Source: Pseudooceanicola nanhaiensis
GTDB taxonomy: Bacteria; Pseudomonadota; Alphaproteobacteria; Rhodobacterales; Rhodobacteraceae
Length of the DNA stretch: 64,000 nt
Direction of reading: 5' to 3'
Assembly (NCBI RefSeq): GCF_020171315.1
Contig: NZ_JAIUZP010000005.1
Coordinates: forward strand, 248,001-312,000
Shown here: piece after piece, positions 1 through 8,401 of the stretch
Position numbering within the stretch: the stretch's first letter is position 1
Layout: each line of letters opens with the position of its first letter
The notes under the pieces: generated by a model
What the model saw: only the letters and a program-made list of their open reading frames with translations
Database searches by the model: none
What the model was told of the DNA's origin: nothing
Position numbers and translations under genes: made by a program

Positions 1-18
1 GTGCTGCTGGAGCAGTGA
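1..18 (+). CDS. 3' end of an upstream gene (partial), probably the ABC transporter ATPase
   Basis: Only the last five codons and a TGA stop are present (ends Val-Leu-Leu-Glu-Gln). The stop lies 30 bp before the first permease gene and on the same strand, so this is probably the ATP-binding subunit of the same polyamine-type transporter. The identity is inferred from position only; five residues carry no family information. Confidence 0.35.
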   Translation: MLLEQ

Positions 19-48
19 GGATGACGCCCGGAACGGAAGGAAGCTGAC

Positions 49-939
49 ATGCGCCGCCTGATCCTGATCGCCGTGCCCTACCTGTGGCTGCTGGCCTTCT
101 TCCTCGTGCCTTTCCTGATCGTGCTGAAGATCGCGCTCAGCGACTACAACCTTTCGATCCCGCCCTATACGCCGCAGCTGGACCTGTCGGCGGGCTGGCA
201 GGGGATCAAGGATTTCTACGACGCGCTGGACTTCGAGAACTTCACCTTCCTGACGTCTGACGATCTCTACTGGAAGGCCTACCTCTCCTCGCTCAAGATC
301 GCGGTGATCTCGACATTCATGACGCTGCTGGTGGGCTACCCCATCGCCTACGGCATGGCACAGGCGCCCGACGAATGGCGGCCCACGCTGATGATGCTGG
401 TGATCCTGCCGTTCTGGACGTCCTTCCTGATCCGGGTCTACTCGTGGATGGGCATCCTCTCGAACGAGGGGCTTCTGAACAAGTTCCTGCTCTGGACCGG
501 GGTCATCGACCAGCCGCTGATCATCCTGTCGACCAATACGGCGGTCTACATCGGCATCGTCTACACCTACCTACCGTTCATGATTCTGCCGATCTACGCC
601 GCGCTGGAGAAGCTGGACGGATCGCTGCTGGAAGCGGCCGAGGACCTCGGCTGCTCGCGCCTCTCGGCCTTCTGGCTGGTGACCTTCCCGCTGTCGCGCA
701 GCGGCATGGTGGCGGGCTGCTTCCTCGTCTTCATCCCGGCGCTCGGCGAATTCGTGATCCCCTCGCTGCTTGGCGGCTCGTCCACGCTGATGATCGGCAA
801 GGTGCTGTGGGAGGAGTTCTTCTCCAACCGCGACTGGCCCGTGGCCTCGGCGGTGGCGGTGGTGCTGCTGCTGATCCTCGTGATCCCGATCGTGCTCTTC
901 CAGCGCAACCAGGAACGCCAGCAGGAGGCCGAACGATGA
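49..939 (+). CDS. Polyamine-type (spermidine/putrescine) ABC transporter permease, PotB/PotH family
   Basis: Inner-membrane subunit of a binding-protein-dependent importer, 296 residues. A hydrophobic segment starts at residue 3, followed by a long periplasmic loop (about residues 31-78) and five further hydrophobic stretches, as in PotB/PotH. The EAA loop that docks the ATPase is visible near residues 195-201 (EAAEDLG). The start is supported by a GGAAGGAAG ribosome-binding site. The next gene encodes the partner permease, and a PuuB-like oxidase follows, so putrescine or spermidine is the likely substrate. PotB and PotH cannot be told apart here. A palindromic repeat lies between this gene and its partner. 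Confidence 0.88.
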   Translation: MRRLILIAVPYLWLLAFFLVPFLIVLKIALSDYNLSIPPYTPQLDLSAGWQGIKDFYDALDFENFTFLTSDDLYWKAYLSSLKIAVISTFMTLLVGYPIAYGMAQAPDEWRPTLMMLVILPFWTSFLIRVYSWMGILSNEGLLNKFLLWTGVIDQPLIILSTNTAVYIGIVYTYLPFMILPIYAALEKLDGSLLEAAEDLGCSRLSAFWLVTFPLSRSGMVAGCFLVFIPALGEFVIPSLLGGSSTLMIGKVLWEEFFSNRDWPVASAVAVVLLLILVIPIVLFQRNQERQQEAER

Positions 940-968
940 TCCCCTCCCGGACCTCTCCGGCGCTGCCC

Positions 969-1011
969 GGAAAATTCGAATTTTCCGAACCGTTTTCTGC
1001 GCGGAAAACGG
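969..1011. repeat. Class B intergenic double palindrome
   Basis: Two adjacent inverted repeats lie between the permease genes. The first is an 18-bp perfect palindrome (969-986; arms GGAAAATTC and its complement). The second is an 8-bp stem CCGTTTTC (990-997) and GAAAACGG (1004-1011) around TGCGCG. A sibling at 18478-18520 keeps both arms but has a different palindromic centre. The element sits inside a cotranscribed operon without disrupting a gene, so it may act as an RNA hairpin or a structure-forming DNA repeat. Confidence 0.75.
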
Positions 1012-1030
1012 GCAGATCGGAGGCCGTGGC

Positions 1031-1846
1031 ATGAGACGTTTCAGCTGGTTCAATGCGACGGCGCTGACGCTGGGCTTCGTCTTCCTCTATCTGCCGATGG
1101 TGATCCTGGTCATCTATTCCTTCAACGCGTCGAAGCTGGTGACGGTCTGGGCCGGGTTCTCGACCCGCTGGTACGGCGAGTTGATGCGCAACGAGGCCTT
1201 CCTCGATGCGGCGCTCGTCACGCTGAAGGTCGGCATCGTCTCCTCGACGCTGGCGACGGTGCTGGGGACGATGGGCGCCTACGTGATGATCCGCGCGGGC
1301 CGCTTCACCGGGCGCACGCTCTTCTCGGGGATGATCTATGCGCCGCTGGTGATGCCCGAGGTGATCACCGGCCTGTCTCTGCTGCTGCTCTTCATCGGCA
1401 TTGGGCTCGACCGGGGGATCGTGACGATCATCCTTGCCCATACGACCTTCTCGATGTGTTACGTCTCGGTGGTGGTGTCCTCGCGGCTGGTCTCCTTCGA
1501 CCGCTCGCTGGAAGAGGCCGCGCTCGACCTCGGGGCCTCGCCCTTCGAGGCGTTCCGGCTGGTCACTCTGCCGATCATCGCGCCTGCGGTGATCTCGGGC
1601 TGGCTGCTGGCCTTCACGCTGTCGCTCGATGATCTCGTGATCGCCTCCTTCACCGCGGGGCCGTCCTCCACCACGCTGCCGATCAAGATCTTCTCGGCGG
1701 TGCGCCTCGGGGTCAGCCCCGAGATCAACGCGCTTTCGACCATCATGATTTCCATTGTGACCGTGGGCGTGATAGGCGCCTCTCTCGTGTCGAAACGCGC
1801 CGCGGTGAAGCGGCAGGAAGAGGAGCGGGCCGCCGTCCGCACCTGA
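1031..1846 (+). CDS. Polyamine-type ABC transporter permease, PotC/PotI family
   Basis: Second inner-membrane subunit of the importer, 271 residues. It has six predicted membrane spans beginning at about residue 10 and an EAA loop near residues 159-166 (EAALDLGA) for contact with the ATPase. The N-terminal region up to the TM2 loop is typical of PotC/PotI. The ATG follows a GGAGG-containing site immediately after the class B repeat. The C-terminus is a short basic/acidic cytoplasmic tail. It should form a heterodimer with the preceding permease. The PuuB-like oxidoreductase begins 8 bp downstream, consistent with one transcript for uptake and first oxidation of a polyamine. Confidence 0.88.
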   Translation: MRRFSWFNATALTLGFVFLYLPMVILVIYSFNASKLVTVWAGFSTRWYGELMRNEAFLDAALVTLKVGIVSSTLATVLGTMGAYVMIRAGRFTGRTLFSGMIYAPLVMPEVITGLSLLLLFIGIGLDRGIVTIILAHTTFSMCYVSVVVSSRLVSFDRSLEEAALDLGASPFEAFRLVTLPIIAPAVISGWLLAFTLSLDDLVIASFTAGPSSTTLPIKIFSAVRLGVSPEINALSTIMISIVTVGVIGASLVSKRAAVKRQEEERAAVRT

Positions 1847-1854
1847 AAGACCCC

Positions 1855-3189
1855 ATGAAGCATATCTACCCCGCCCATGCCTATTCCATGGGCCCGATCC
1901 GTGACTGTTACTGGGCCGAGGACGTGCCCTCCGAGAGCCTTGCCCGGCCCCGTGCGAAGGGGCCGATCCGTGCGCGCACGGCGATCGTCGGCGCGGGGTT
2001 CACCGGCCTCAACGCGGCGCTGCGGCTGGCCGAGGCCGGCGAGGACGTCGTCGTGCTGGAGGCGGAGTTCCCGGGCTTCGGCGCCTCGGGCCGCAATGGC
2101 GGCTTCTGCTGCCTCGGGGGCGCGCGGATTTCCGACGCGGGGCTGCTGTCGCTTTATGGTCAGACGGGGCCGCAGGCGGTGCGCCGGGCCGAGGTCGGGG
2201 CCATCGCCCATGTGGACGCGCTTCTGACGCGTCACGGCTGGGAGGTCGACCGCCATTCGCAGGGCGAGACGATCATGGCCCATACGCGCGCCAAGATGGA
2301 CAGCCTGCGGGCCTGGGCGGCGGAGTGCGAGGCCGAATACGGCGCGCCCGCGCAGGTGATCGAGAAGGACGCCCTGCGCGCCCACGGTATGAACGGCACC
2401 TTCGAGGGCGCTGTGTCGCATCCCATGGGCTTTGCCCTGCATCCCCGCAAGTACCTCGCCGGGCTGCTGGGTGCGGCCGAGGCGGCGGGCGCTGTGGTGC
2501 ATGGCGCCACGCCGGTGCTGGAAACCCGGCAGGTGGCCGATGGCTGGGTGCTGAAGACGCCGCAGGCCGAGGTGACGGCGGATCGCCTGATCATCGCCAC
2601 CAACGGTTATTCCAGCGAGGACCTGCCGCGCTGGATGCGGGGCCGCTACCTGCCCGCGCAGAGCTCTGTCATCGCCACGCGGGTGATGACCGAGGAGGAA
2701 CTGGAGCGGCAGGGCTGGACCACGCGGCAGATGTGCTACGAGGACCGCCGGCTGCTGCATTACTTCCACCTAACCCCCGAGGGGCGGATGGTCTTTGGCC
2801 AGCGGGGTGGCGTCCGGTCCCATCCGCTGATCGAGAAGAGCCTTCAGCGAAAGGTGCGGGCCGATTTCGACCGGCTGTTCCCGGAGTGGCGCGGGATCGA
2901 GACGCCCTATTACTGGTCCGGGATGGTCTGCATCACCGGCTCGCTGATGCCGTTCTGCGGGGCGATCCCCGGGGCGCGCAACGCCTTCGCGGCCTTCGGC
3001 TATCACGGCAACGGGGTGGCCATGGGCTCGCTCTGCGGGGCGGCGGTGGCCGATCTGGCGCGGGTGGGCGAGACCGACCTGCCGCTGCCTGCCTTCTTCG
3101 GCGATACGCCGCGCCGGATGCCGCCGGGCCGTCTGCGCCGGCTGGCGCTGCTTGCGGATTACAGCTGGGCGACGCTGACGCGAGGCTGA
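1855..3189 (+). CDS. FAD-dependent amine oxidoreductase, gamma-glutamylputrescine oxidase (PuuB)-like
   Basis: A DAO-family flavoenzyme of 444 residues. The dinucleotide-binding motif VGAGFTGLNAA is at about residues 45-55, followed by the acidic VVLE end of strand 2. A second flavin-contact motif GASGRNGGF is at about residues 76-84, typical of PuuB/OrdL proteins. The C-terminal CITGSLMPF and GYHGNGVAMGS segments match the FAD-closing region of this family. It follows the two polyamine permeases by 8 bp, so oxidation of gamma-glutamylputrescine or a related amine is the likely role. The specific substrate is inferred from context; no puuA or puuC is visible in the window. Confidence 0.75.
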   Translation: MKHIYPAHAYSMGPIRDCYWAEDVPSESLARPRAKGPIRARTAIVGAGFTGLNAALRLAEAGEDVVVLEAEFPGFGASGRNGGFCCLGGARISDAGLLSLYGQTGPQAVRRAEVGAIAHVDALLTRHGWEVDRHSQGETIMAHTRAKMDSLRAWAAECEAEYGAPAQVIEKDALRAHGMNGTFEGAVSHPMGFALHPRKYLAGLLGAAEAAGAVVHGATPVLETRQVADGWVLKTPQAEVTADRLIIATNGYSSEDLPRWMRGRYLPAQSSVIATRVMTEEELERQGWTTRQMCYEDRRLLHYFHLTPEGRMVFGQRGGVRSHPLIEKSLQRKVRADFDRLFPEWRGIETPYYWSGMVCITGSLMPFCGAIPGARNAFAAFGYHGNGVAMGSLCGAAVADLARVGETDLPLPAFFGDTPRRMPPGRLRRLALLADYSWATLTRG

Positions 3190-3232
3190 CCTTGGGCTGA
3201 CCTTGCGCCGACCTGGGTCTGAAACGAAGCGA

Positions 3233-3301
3233 CCCGCCCCGAAGGGGCGGGCCATCGGCCGGGCACCGAAAATTCTTCGAAGAATTTTCCAAAATTCTTG
3301 G
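3233..3301. repeat. GC hairpin plus class A palindrome between convergent genes
   Basis: An 8-bp perfect stem (CCCGCCCC 3233-3240, GGGGCGGG 3244-3251) is followed by a 22-bp perfect palindrome at 3268-3289 (arm GAAAATTCTTC) and then CAAAATTCTTGG. The region lies between the 3' ends of the oxidoreductase and livF. The first hairpin may help terminate transcription although it has no T-run. The second part is one of three class A elements (also near 19249 and 55954). Confidence 0.7.
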
Positions 3302-3317
3302 TCGCGGGCCGGAGGGG

Positions 3318-4043
3318 TCAGACCTCCAGCCACTCCTTGCGCACGTCGTCCCGGGCGCGGAACTCCGCGGGTGTGCCCTCGAAGACGATCTCTCCGTGGC
3401 CCATGACATAGACCCGGCTGGCGATCCTGAGCGCGATGGAGAGCTTCTGTTCCACCAGCAGGATGGCGACCCCGGTCTTGGCGATCTCGGCGATCATGTC
3501 GCCGATCTGCTGCACGATCTTGGGGGCCAGCCCCTCGGTCGGTTCGTCGATGATGATCAGGTCGGGATCGCCCATCAGGGTCCGGCACATGGTCAGCATC
3601 TGCTTCTCACCGCCCGAGAGGACCCCCGCCGGGTTGTCGGCCCGGGCCGCGAGGTTGGGGAACATCTGCAGCATCTGCTCGATGGAGTACTTGCCCGGCC
3701 GCTTCATGTCCTTGATCCCGAGGATCAGGTTCTGGCGCACCGTCATCGTCGGGAAGATGTCGCGGCTCTCGGGCACGTAGCCGAGGCCGAGCCGCGCGAT
3801 GCGGTGGCTTTCCAGCCCGGCAATCGGCTGACCCTTGAAGGTGATCTCGCCCTTGGGCGCGACCTCTCCCATGATCGCCTTGGCGGTGGTGGATCGGCCC
3901 ACGCCGTTGCGGCCCAGCAGGGCGATGACCTCGCCCGGCTGGATGTGCAGGGTGACGCCCCGCAGCACATGGGACTTGCCGTAATAGGCGTGAAGGTCGC
4001 GCACTGACAGCATCGGTTCCTGCATCTGGCTTTGCACGTTCAT
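3318..4043 (-). CDS. livF: Branched-chain amino acid-type ABC transporter ATPase LivF, with Arg in Walker A
   Basis: One of two ATPases of the Liv-type importer, 241 residues. The signature LSGGE is at about residues 142-146, Walker B IIIDEP ends at Glu167, and the switch position is Gln199 (VEQ), as usual for LivF. The Walker A loop reads GRNGVGRST (residues 44-52), so the normally invariant Lys is Arg50; I confirmed the CGA codon in the sequence. Its start overlaps the livG stop (ATGA). Together with the altered livG signature this predicts one degenerate ATP site per heterodimer. The substrate could be branched-chain amino acids, amides, urea or an aromatic acid. Confidence 0.9.
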   Translation of the reverse strand: MNVQSQMQEPMLSVRDLHAYYGKSHVLRGVTLHIQPGEVIALLGRNGVGRSTTAKAIMGEVAPKGEITFKGQPIAGLESHRIARLGLGYVPESRDIFPTMTVRQNLILGIKDMKRPGKYSIEQMLQMFPNLAARADNPAGVLSGGEKQMLTMCRTLMGDPDLIIIDEPTEGLAPKIVQQIGDMIAEIAKTGVAILLVEQKLSIALRIASRVYVMGHGEIVFEGTPAEFRARDDVRKEWLEV

Positions 4044-4798
4044 GCCGCGTCCTCCACGTCTTCGCCGAGGTAGGCCTCGCGCACCTTGGGATCGTTGCGG
4101 ATCTGCTCGGGCGTGCCGGTGGCGACGATCTCGCCGTAGACCAGCACCGAGATCCGGTCGGCGAGGTTGAACACCACGCCCATGTCATGCTCGACGATGA
4201 TCAGCGTCTTGCCCTCGGTCGCCTTCTCGATCAGCGCCACGGCGCGGTCGGTTTCGGAATGGCTCATGCCGGCCGTGGGTTCGTCCAGCAGGATCACCTC
4301 CGCCCCGCCCGCGATGGTGATCGCGATCTCCAGCGCGCGCTGGTCGGCATAGGGCAGCAGGGCAGCAGGCGTGTTCGCCTTGTCGATCAGCCCGCAGTGT
4401 TCCAGCACCGCCGAGGTCTTCTCCTGCACATCGCGCTGCGATCCGATGTTGCGCCAGAAGCTGTAGCCCTGTCCCAGCGAATGCAGCACGCCGCAGCGCA
4501 CGTTTTCCCGCACCGTCATCTTGGCAAAGATGTTCGATACCTGGAACGAGCGCGACAGCCCGCGGCGGTTGATCAGGAAGGGTTTCATCCCGCCGATCTC
4601 TTCGCCGTTCAGCCGGACCGAGCCGGAGGAGGGCGCGAAGAGCCCCGAGACAAGGTTGAAGAGCGTCGACTTGCCCGCCCCGTTGGGCCCGATCACCGCG
4701 TGGCGTTCGCCGCGCGGGATCGTCAGGTTCACCCCGTTGATGATCTGCGCCGGGCCGAAGCTCTTGCGCAGGTCGGTGATCTCGAGCGCGTTGGTCAT
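4040..4798 (-). CDS. livG: Branched-chain amino acid-type ABC transporter ATPase LivG, with altered signature motif
   Basis: Second ATPase of the importer, 252 residues. Walker A GPNGAGKST (residues 37-45) and Walker B VILLDEP (168-174) are intact, and the switch His204 is present (EHD). The ABC signature, usually LSYG(D/Q)Q in this family, reads LPYADQ (148-153), losing the Ser and Gly. I chose the ATG at 4798 because it overlaps the livM stop by 4 bp and gives the usual LivG N-terminus; longer in-frame readings upstream only shadow livM. It pairs with LivF, whose own signature is normal. Confidence 0.92.
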   Translation of the reverse strand: MTNALEITDLRKSFGPAQIINGVNLTIPRGERHAVIGPNGAGKSTLFNLVSGLFAPSSGSVRLNGEEIGGMKPFLINRRGLSRSFQVSNIFAKMTVRENVRCGVLHSLGQGYSFWRNIGSQRDVQEKTSAVLEHCGLIDKANTPAALLPYADQRALEIAITIAGGAEVILLDEPTAGMSHSETDRAVALIEKATEGKTLIIVEHDMGVVFNLADRISVLVYGEIVATGTPEQIRNDPKVREAYLGEDVEDAA

Positions 4799-6060
4799 GC
4801 CGGGTCCTCCTCGCGGCTCAGCCGGCGCAGGATCGCCACGCCCGCCGCGAAGGGCACGACGATGAGGACCCAGGTCAGCGGGTTGGTGAAGGTGAGATGC
4901 AGGCCGAAGGGTTCGAAGACCTCGCCATAGCCGTTCGACCAGCGGGTCGAGACCTCGACCAGCACGATCAGCCCGGCAAGCGCCAGCCCGATGCCCGCCG
5001 CCTGACCGCCCCAGCGTTTCAGCACCGTACCGGTTTCGCCATGCCGGGCCGTATGGGCCAGGCCGAAGACGATGCCCGCCAGCCCGCCGGGGGCGAACAT
5101 GACGATCGAGATGAAGAGCACGCCGAGGTAGAGCAGCCAGGCCTCGGTGTAATCCGACAGCATGGACTGCATGAAGGTCAGCAGCACCGCGCCCAGAACC
5201 GGGCCGACGAAATAGCCGATGCCACCCACGTAGGCCATGATCAGCACGAAGCCCGACGGGATGAGCGAGACGGCCTCGGGGGTGAAGATCTCGTAGTTCA
5301 CCGCGGACATGCCGCCTGCCATCCCGGCAAAGGCCCCCGCCGCGATGAAGACGAGGTAGCGCACGCGGGTCGGATCGTAGCCGATGAACTGCACCCGCTG
5401 CGGGTTGTCGCGCGTCGCCTCCGACAGCTTGCCGAGCGGCGTGCGGGTGAAGGCATACATGCCCAGAAGCCCCGCCACGACCCAGAAGGCCATGAACCAA
5501 TAGACGTCCTCCACCGGGCCCATGGACAGGCCGAAGAGTTGCGGCCCGTTCATCCGGTCGCCCGAGACGCCCATTTCCCCGCCGAAGAAGGACAGGAACA
5601 TGAAGCCCGCCGCCGCGATCAGCTCGGCCACGCCGAGGGAGATCATGGCGAAGGGGGTGCCGGCCCGGCGGCAGGAGGGCCAGCCGATGATGGCGCCCGC
5701 AAGGGCCCCGCCGGCAAAGCCCACCAGCGGCAGGCCGAAGACCGGGAAGTTGGCCCAGAACGGGCTGGTGCCCGCCTCGATGAAGGTCATGGCATGGACG
5801 GCGCAGTAGCCCCCCAGCCCGTAGTAGACCGCATGCCCGAAGGACAGCAGCCCGCAGCGCCCCAGCAGCATGTTGTAGCTGAGCGCGAAGACGATGTTGA
5901 TCGCCATGACGTTCAGCAGCGAATACATGGTGCGGGACGGCCCGAGGAAGGGGATCACCACGACCAGCAGGGCAAAGAGCAGGATCGGCAGGATGCGGCC
6001 ATAGAACTTGGCCGAGGCCGAGGGCGCGAGATCCGCGTAGTCTTGGGTCATGTCGGTCAC
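4795..6060 (-). CDS. livM: Branched-chain amino acid-type ABC transporter permease LivM
   Basis: Inner-membrane permease of 421 residues with about ten hydrophobic segments. It has a longer N-terminal part than LivH, as expected for LivM. The conserved NIVFALSYNMLLG stretch near residues 55-67 and GRCGLLSFGHAVYYGLG near residues 67-83 are LivM hallmarks. The GTG start at 6060 overlaps the livH stop (GTGA) with GGGAGA upstream; an in-frame ATG at 6051 is the alternative. A hydrophobic C-terminal extension (about residues 345-415) follows the core. Cotranscribed with livH, livG and livF. Confidence 0.9.
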   Translation of the reverse strand: MTDMTQDYADLAPSASAKFYGRILPILLFALLVVVIPFLGPSRTMYSLLNVMAINIVFALSYNMLLGRCGLLSFGHAVYYGLGGYCAVHAMTFIEAGTSPFWANFPVFGLPLVGFAGGALAGAIIGWPSCRRAGTPFAMISLGVAELIAAAGFMFLSFFGGEMGVSGDRMNGPQLFGLSMGPVEDVYWFMAFWVVAGLLGMYAFTRTPLGKLSEATRDNPQRVQFIGYDPTRVRYLVFIAAGAFAGMAGGMSAVNYEIFTPEAVSLIPSGFVLIMAYVGGIGYFVGPVLGAVLLTFMQSMLSDYTEAWLLYLGVLFISIVMFAPGGLAGIVFGLAHTARHGETGTVLKRWGGQAAGIGLALAGLIVLVEVSTRWSNGYGEVFEPFGLHLTFTNPLTWVLIVVPFAAGVAILRRLSREEDPA

Positions 6061-6989
6061 AGTTCACGTTCTCCCATCAGGCCGCGCGGGCGGATGAAGA
6101 GGATCAGGACGAGCAGCAGGTAGGGCAGCATCGGCGCCAGCTGCGCGATGGTGATGCGGCCGACCTCGGTCGCCGACGACAGGCCGATCCAGCCGAAGAG
6201 ATCGGCAAAGCTCGCATCCACCGACACGGCAAAGGTCTGCAGCAGCCCCAGCAGGATCGAGGCGACAAAGGCGCCCTCGAGGCTGCCCATGCCGCCGATC
6301 ACCACGACCACGAAGACAATCGGCCCCATGTAGGCGGCCATGAACGGGTCGGTGACGAGGTAGTTGCCGCCGATCACCCCGGCGAGGCCCGCAAGGGCGC
6401 AGCCCACGCCGAAGACGGTCATGAAGATCATCGGCACGTTATGGCCAAGGTGGCCGACCATGTGCGGATGGGTCAGCGCCGCCTGGATGATCAGGCCCGC
6501 GCGGGTCTTCTTCAGCAGCACCCAGAGTGCCACCAGCATCGCCACGGCGACAAGCAGCATGAAGATCCGGTAGGCCGGATATTGCGCGCCGTAGAGGGTG
6601 AAGAGCGGGAAATCGAGCGCCTCGGGCACCCGGTAGTCCACGGCGTTGCGCCCGTAGACGATCTTGATCACCTCGTCGATCAGGTAGGCGAGGCCGAAGG
6701 TGAAGAGCAGTTCCGCCACGTGGCCATTGGCGTGGACGCGGCGCAGGCCCCATTTCTCCACCCCCGCGCCGACAAGGCCCACGAGGATCGGGGCAAAGAT
6801 CAGCGCGAACCAGTAGCTGGTCGCATCGGTGACGGTATAGGCGAAATAGGCGCCGAGCATGTAGAAGCTGGCGTGGGCGAAGTTCAGCACGCCCATCATC
6901 GAGAAGATGAGCGTCAGCCCCGATGACAGCATGAAGAGCAACAGGCCGTAAATCACCCCGTTCAGGAGCGAGAATACGATCGTTTCCAT
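6057..6989 (-). CDS. livH: Branched-chain amino acid-type ABC transporter permease LivH
   Basis: Inner-membrane permease of 310 residues with eight or so membrane spans. The N-terminal GVIYGLLLFMLSSGLTLIF and GVLNFAHASFYMLGAY segments are characteristic of LivH. I chose the ATG at 6989 because it has a GAGAGGGAA ribosome-binding site; the longer reading from 7028 adds 13 unsupported residues. It lies 74 nt downstream of the binding-protein gene, with a strong GC hairpin between. It overlaps livM by 4 bp. Confidence 0.9.
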   Translation of the reverse strand: METIVFSLLNGVIYGLLLFMLSSGLTLIFSMMGVLNFAHASFYMLGAYFAYTVTDATSYWFALIFAPILVGLVGAGVEKWGLRRVHANGHVAELLFTFGLAYLIDEVIKIVYGRNAVDYRVPEALDFPLFTLYGAQYPAYRIFMLLVAVAMLVALWVLLKKTRAGLIIQAALTHPHMVGHLGHNVPMIFMTVFGVGCALAGLAGVIGGNYLVTDPFMAAYMGPIVFVVVVIGGMGSLEGAFVASILLGLLQTFAVSVDASFADLFGWIGLSSATEVGRITIAQLAPMLPYLLLVLILFIRPRGLMGEREL

Positions 6990-7009
6990 GGTTCCCTCTC
7001 TGGATCGCG

Positions 7010-7036
7010 GGGGCGCCGCGCCCGGCACGGCGCCCC
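7010..7036 (-). promoter_or_regulatory. Intercistronic GC hairpin between binding-protein gene and livH
   Basis: A perfect 9-bp inverted repeat (GGGGCGCCG at 7010-7018, CGGCGCCCC at 7028-7036) with a 9-nt loop and no T-run. Such hairpins between a binding-protein gene and its permeases often protect the upstream mRNA or partly stop transcription, giving more binding protein than membrane complex. That role is inferred here. Confidence 0.6.
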
Positions 7037-7063
7037 TGTTTCAACTGCGGGCGACGGGCCCCG

Positions 7064-8299
7064 TCACATCTTGGGGCGGGTCATCTGGCAGGTGGTTTCC
7101 ATCGAGGTCGCGGCGGCGGGGATGTGGTCCTTGTCCTCGGCCATCCATCCCAGCGGCAGCCCTTCCACCCCGCGCGGCGGGTTGGCGGAGAAGGTGCCGA
7201 CAAAGAGATCCTGCAGGATCTGGTGGTTGTCGGCCCGCATGGTCAGATGCCCGTAGGCGCCGTCCATCTCCATGCCTTCCATGGCATAGGCGACCTTGGT
7301 CGGATCGTTGGACCCCGCCTTCTCGGCGGCGGCGTCAAGGAAGTGCATCACGTTGAACACGCGGTGATAGTAGTAGCTGTTCTCGGGATACTTCTCTTCG
7401 AACTTGGCGATCCGCTCCTGCTGTTCGGGGGAGGAGGGGTAGTTCACCACCACTTCCGACACCTGCCGCACCTTGCCCACGGCCGCCTCGCCCATGGCGG
7501 TGGCCGCCCCGGTGGAGCCGCCGTAGTAGGTCAGGATCGGCTTGTCCCAGCCCGCGTCAATGGCCGCCTTCACCAGCAGCACCATGTCGGAGCCCCAGTT
7601 GCCGGTGATGATCGCGTCCGCGCCGGAGTTGATGATCTTCTGCACGTAGGGGGTGAAGTCCTTCACCTTGGCCAGCGGGTGCAGTTCGTTGCCGACGATT
7701 TTCACCTCGGGGGCCTTCACCTCCAGCATCCGCACGGCGGCGGCGGCCACGGCCTTGCCGAAGGAATAGTCCTGCCCGATCAGATAGACCGACTTGATGT
7801 CGGGATGCCCGGCGACCCAGTCGGTGACCGCCTCCATCTTCATGTCGGCGTCGGAATCGAAGCGGAAGTGCCAGAAGCTGCACTTCTCGTTGGTGAAGGC
7901 CGGATCGACAGCGGCGTAGTTCAGGAACAGCACTTCCTCGCCGGGATTGCGCTTGTTGTGTTTCTCGATGGCGTCGATCAGCGCCGAGGCCACGGACGAG
8001 CCGTTGCCCTGCACCACGTAGCGGATGCCCTGGTCGATCGCCTTCTGCAGCTGCACGAGGCTTTCCTTGGGGTTCACCTTGTTGTCGAAGCCGACGACCT
8101 CGACCTGCGACCCGTTCACGCCGCCCTCGGCGTTCAGTTCCTCGGCCGCGAACATGAAGTGCTTCAGCCCGGATTCGCCCGAGGGGCCCATGGGGCCGGA
8201 CAGCGGGTCGATGAAGGCGATTTTCAGGGTGTCTGCCGATGCGCCAAGGGCGACAAAGGACATGGCCGCCGCGAGAGCGGCGGATGCGATGAGTTTCAT
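7064..8299 (-). CDS. Periplasmic substrate-binding protein of the Liv-type ABC transporter
   Basis: Peripla_BP_6 family receptor, 411 residues. A clear signal peptide (residues 1-22) ends in ALGASA before DTLKIAF. The mature protein opens with the IDPLSGPMGPSGESG substrate-loop region typical of LivJ-like proteins, and VYLIGQDYSFGKA marks the second lobe. The ATG at 8299 has a GGGAGGAA site; the longer reading from 8332 adds 11 residues before the signal peptide. First gene of the operon reading toward livHMGF. The ligand cannot be fixed from sequence; an aliphatic or aromatic amino acid or a small acid are all possible. Confidence 0.88.
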   Translation of the reverse strand: MKLIASAALAAAMSFVALGASADTLKIAFIDPLSGPMGPSGESGLKHFMFAAEELNAEGGVNGSQVEVVGFDNKVNPKESLVQLQKAIDQGIRYVVQGNGSSVASALIDAIEKHNKRNPGEEVLFLNYAAVDPAFTNEKCSFWHFRFDSDADMKMEAVTDWVAGHPDIKSVYLIGQDYSFGKAVAAAAVRMLEVKAPEVKIVGNELHPLAKVKDFTPYVQKIINSGADAIITGNWGSDMVLLVKAAIDAGWDKPILTYYGGSTGAATAMGEAAVGKVRQVSEVVVNYPSSPEQQERIAKFEEKYPENSYYYHRVFNVMHFLDAAAEKAGSNDPTKVAYAMEGMEMDGAYGHLTMRADNHQILQDLFVGTFSANPPRGVEGLPLGWMAEDKDHIPAAATSMETTCQMTRPKM

Positions 8300-8350
8300 G
8301 ATTTTCCTCCCGTTTGGAGAGAGCCCTCCCAAGCCCTCTCACTGCGCCCG

Positions 8351-8379
8351 ATGAAAAGCCGGGCAGGGCGGCTTGTCAA
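8351..8379 (-). promoter_or_regulatory. Candidate sigma70 promoter for the Liv operon
   Basis: On the minus strand TTGACA (8379-8374) is followed after 17 bp by TTTCAT (8356-8351). The -35 is a consensus match and the -10 matches at four of six positions. It lies about 50 bp upstream of the binding-protein start. The -35 overlaps that of the divergent promoter. Confidence 0.45.
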
Positions 8380-8401
8380 GAAATCTGTGAAATTCTATTC
8401 T
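8373..8401 (+). promoter_or_regulatory. Candidate sigma70 promoter for the maoC-thiolase operon
   Basis: TTGTCA (8373-8378), a 17-bp spacer and TATTCT (8396-8401) give a good sigma70 match reading toward maoC. The leader would be about 285 nt. The -35 shares the CTTGTCAAG palindrome with the Liv promoter on the other strand, so the two operons may be mutually exclusive or coregulated. Confidence 0.5.

Noticed and set aside
4040-6067. A 675-residue frame seeming to fuse a long N-terminal part to LivG
   Set aside because: The N-terminal part is the shadow of livM in another frame; the real livG starts at 4798 with a normal overlap.
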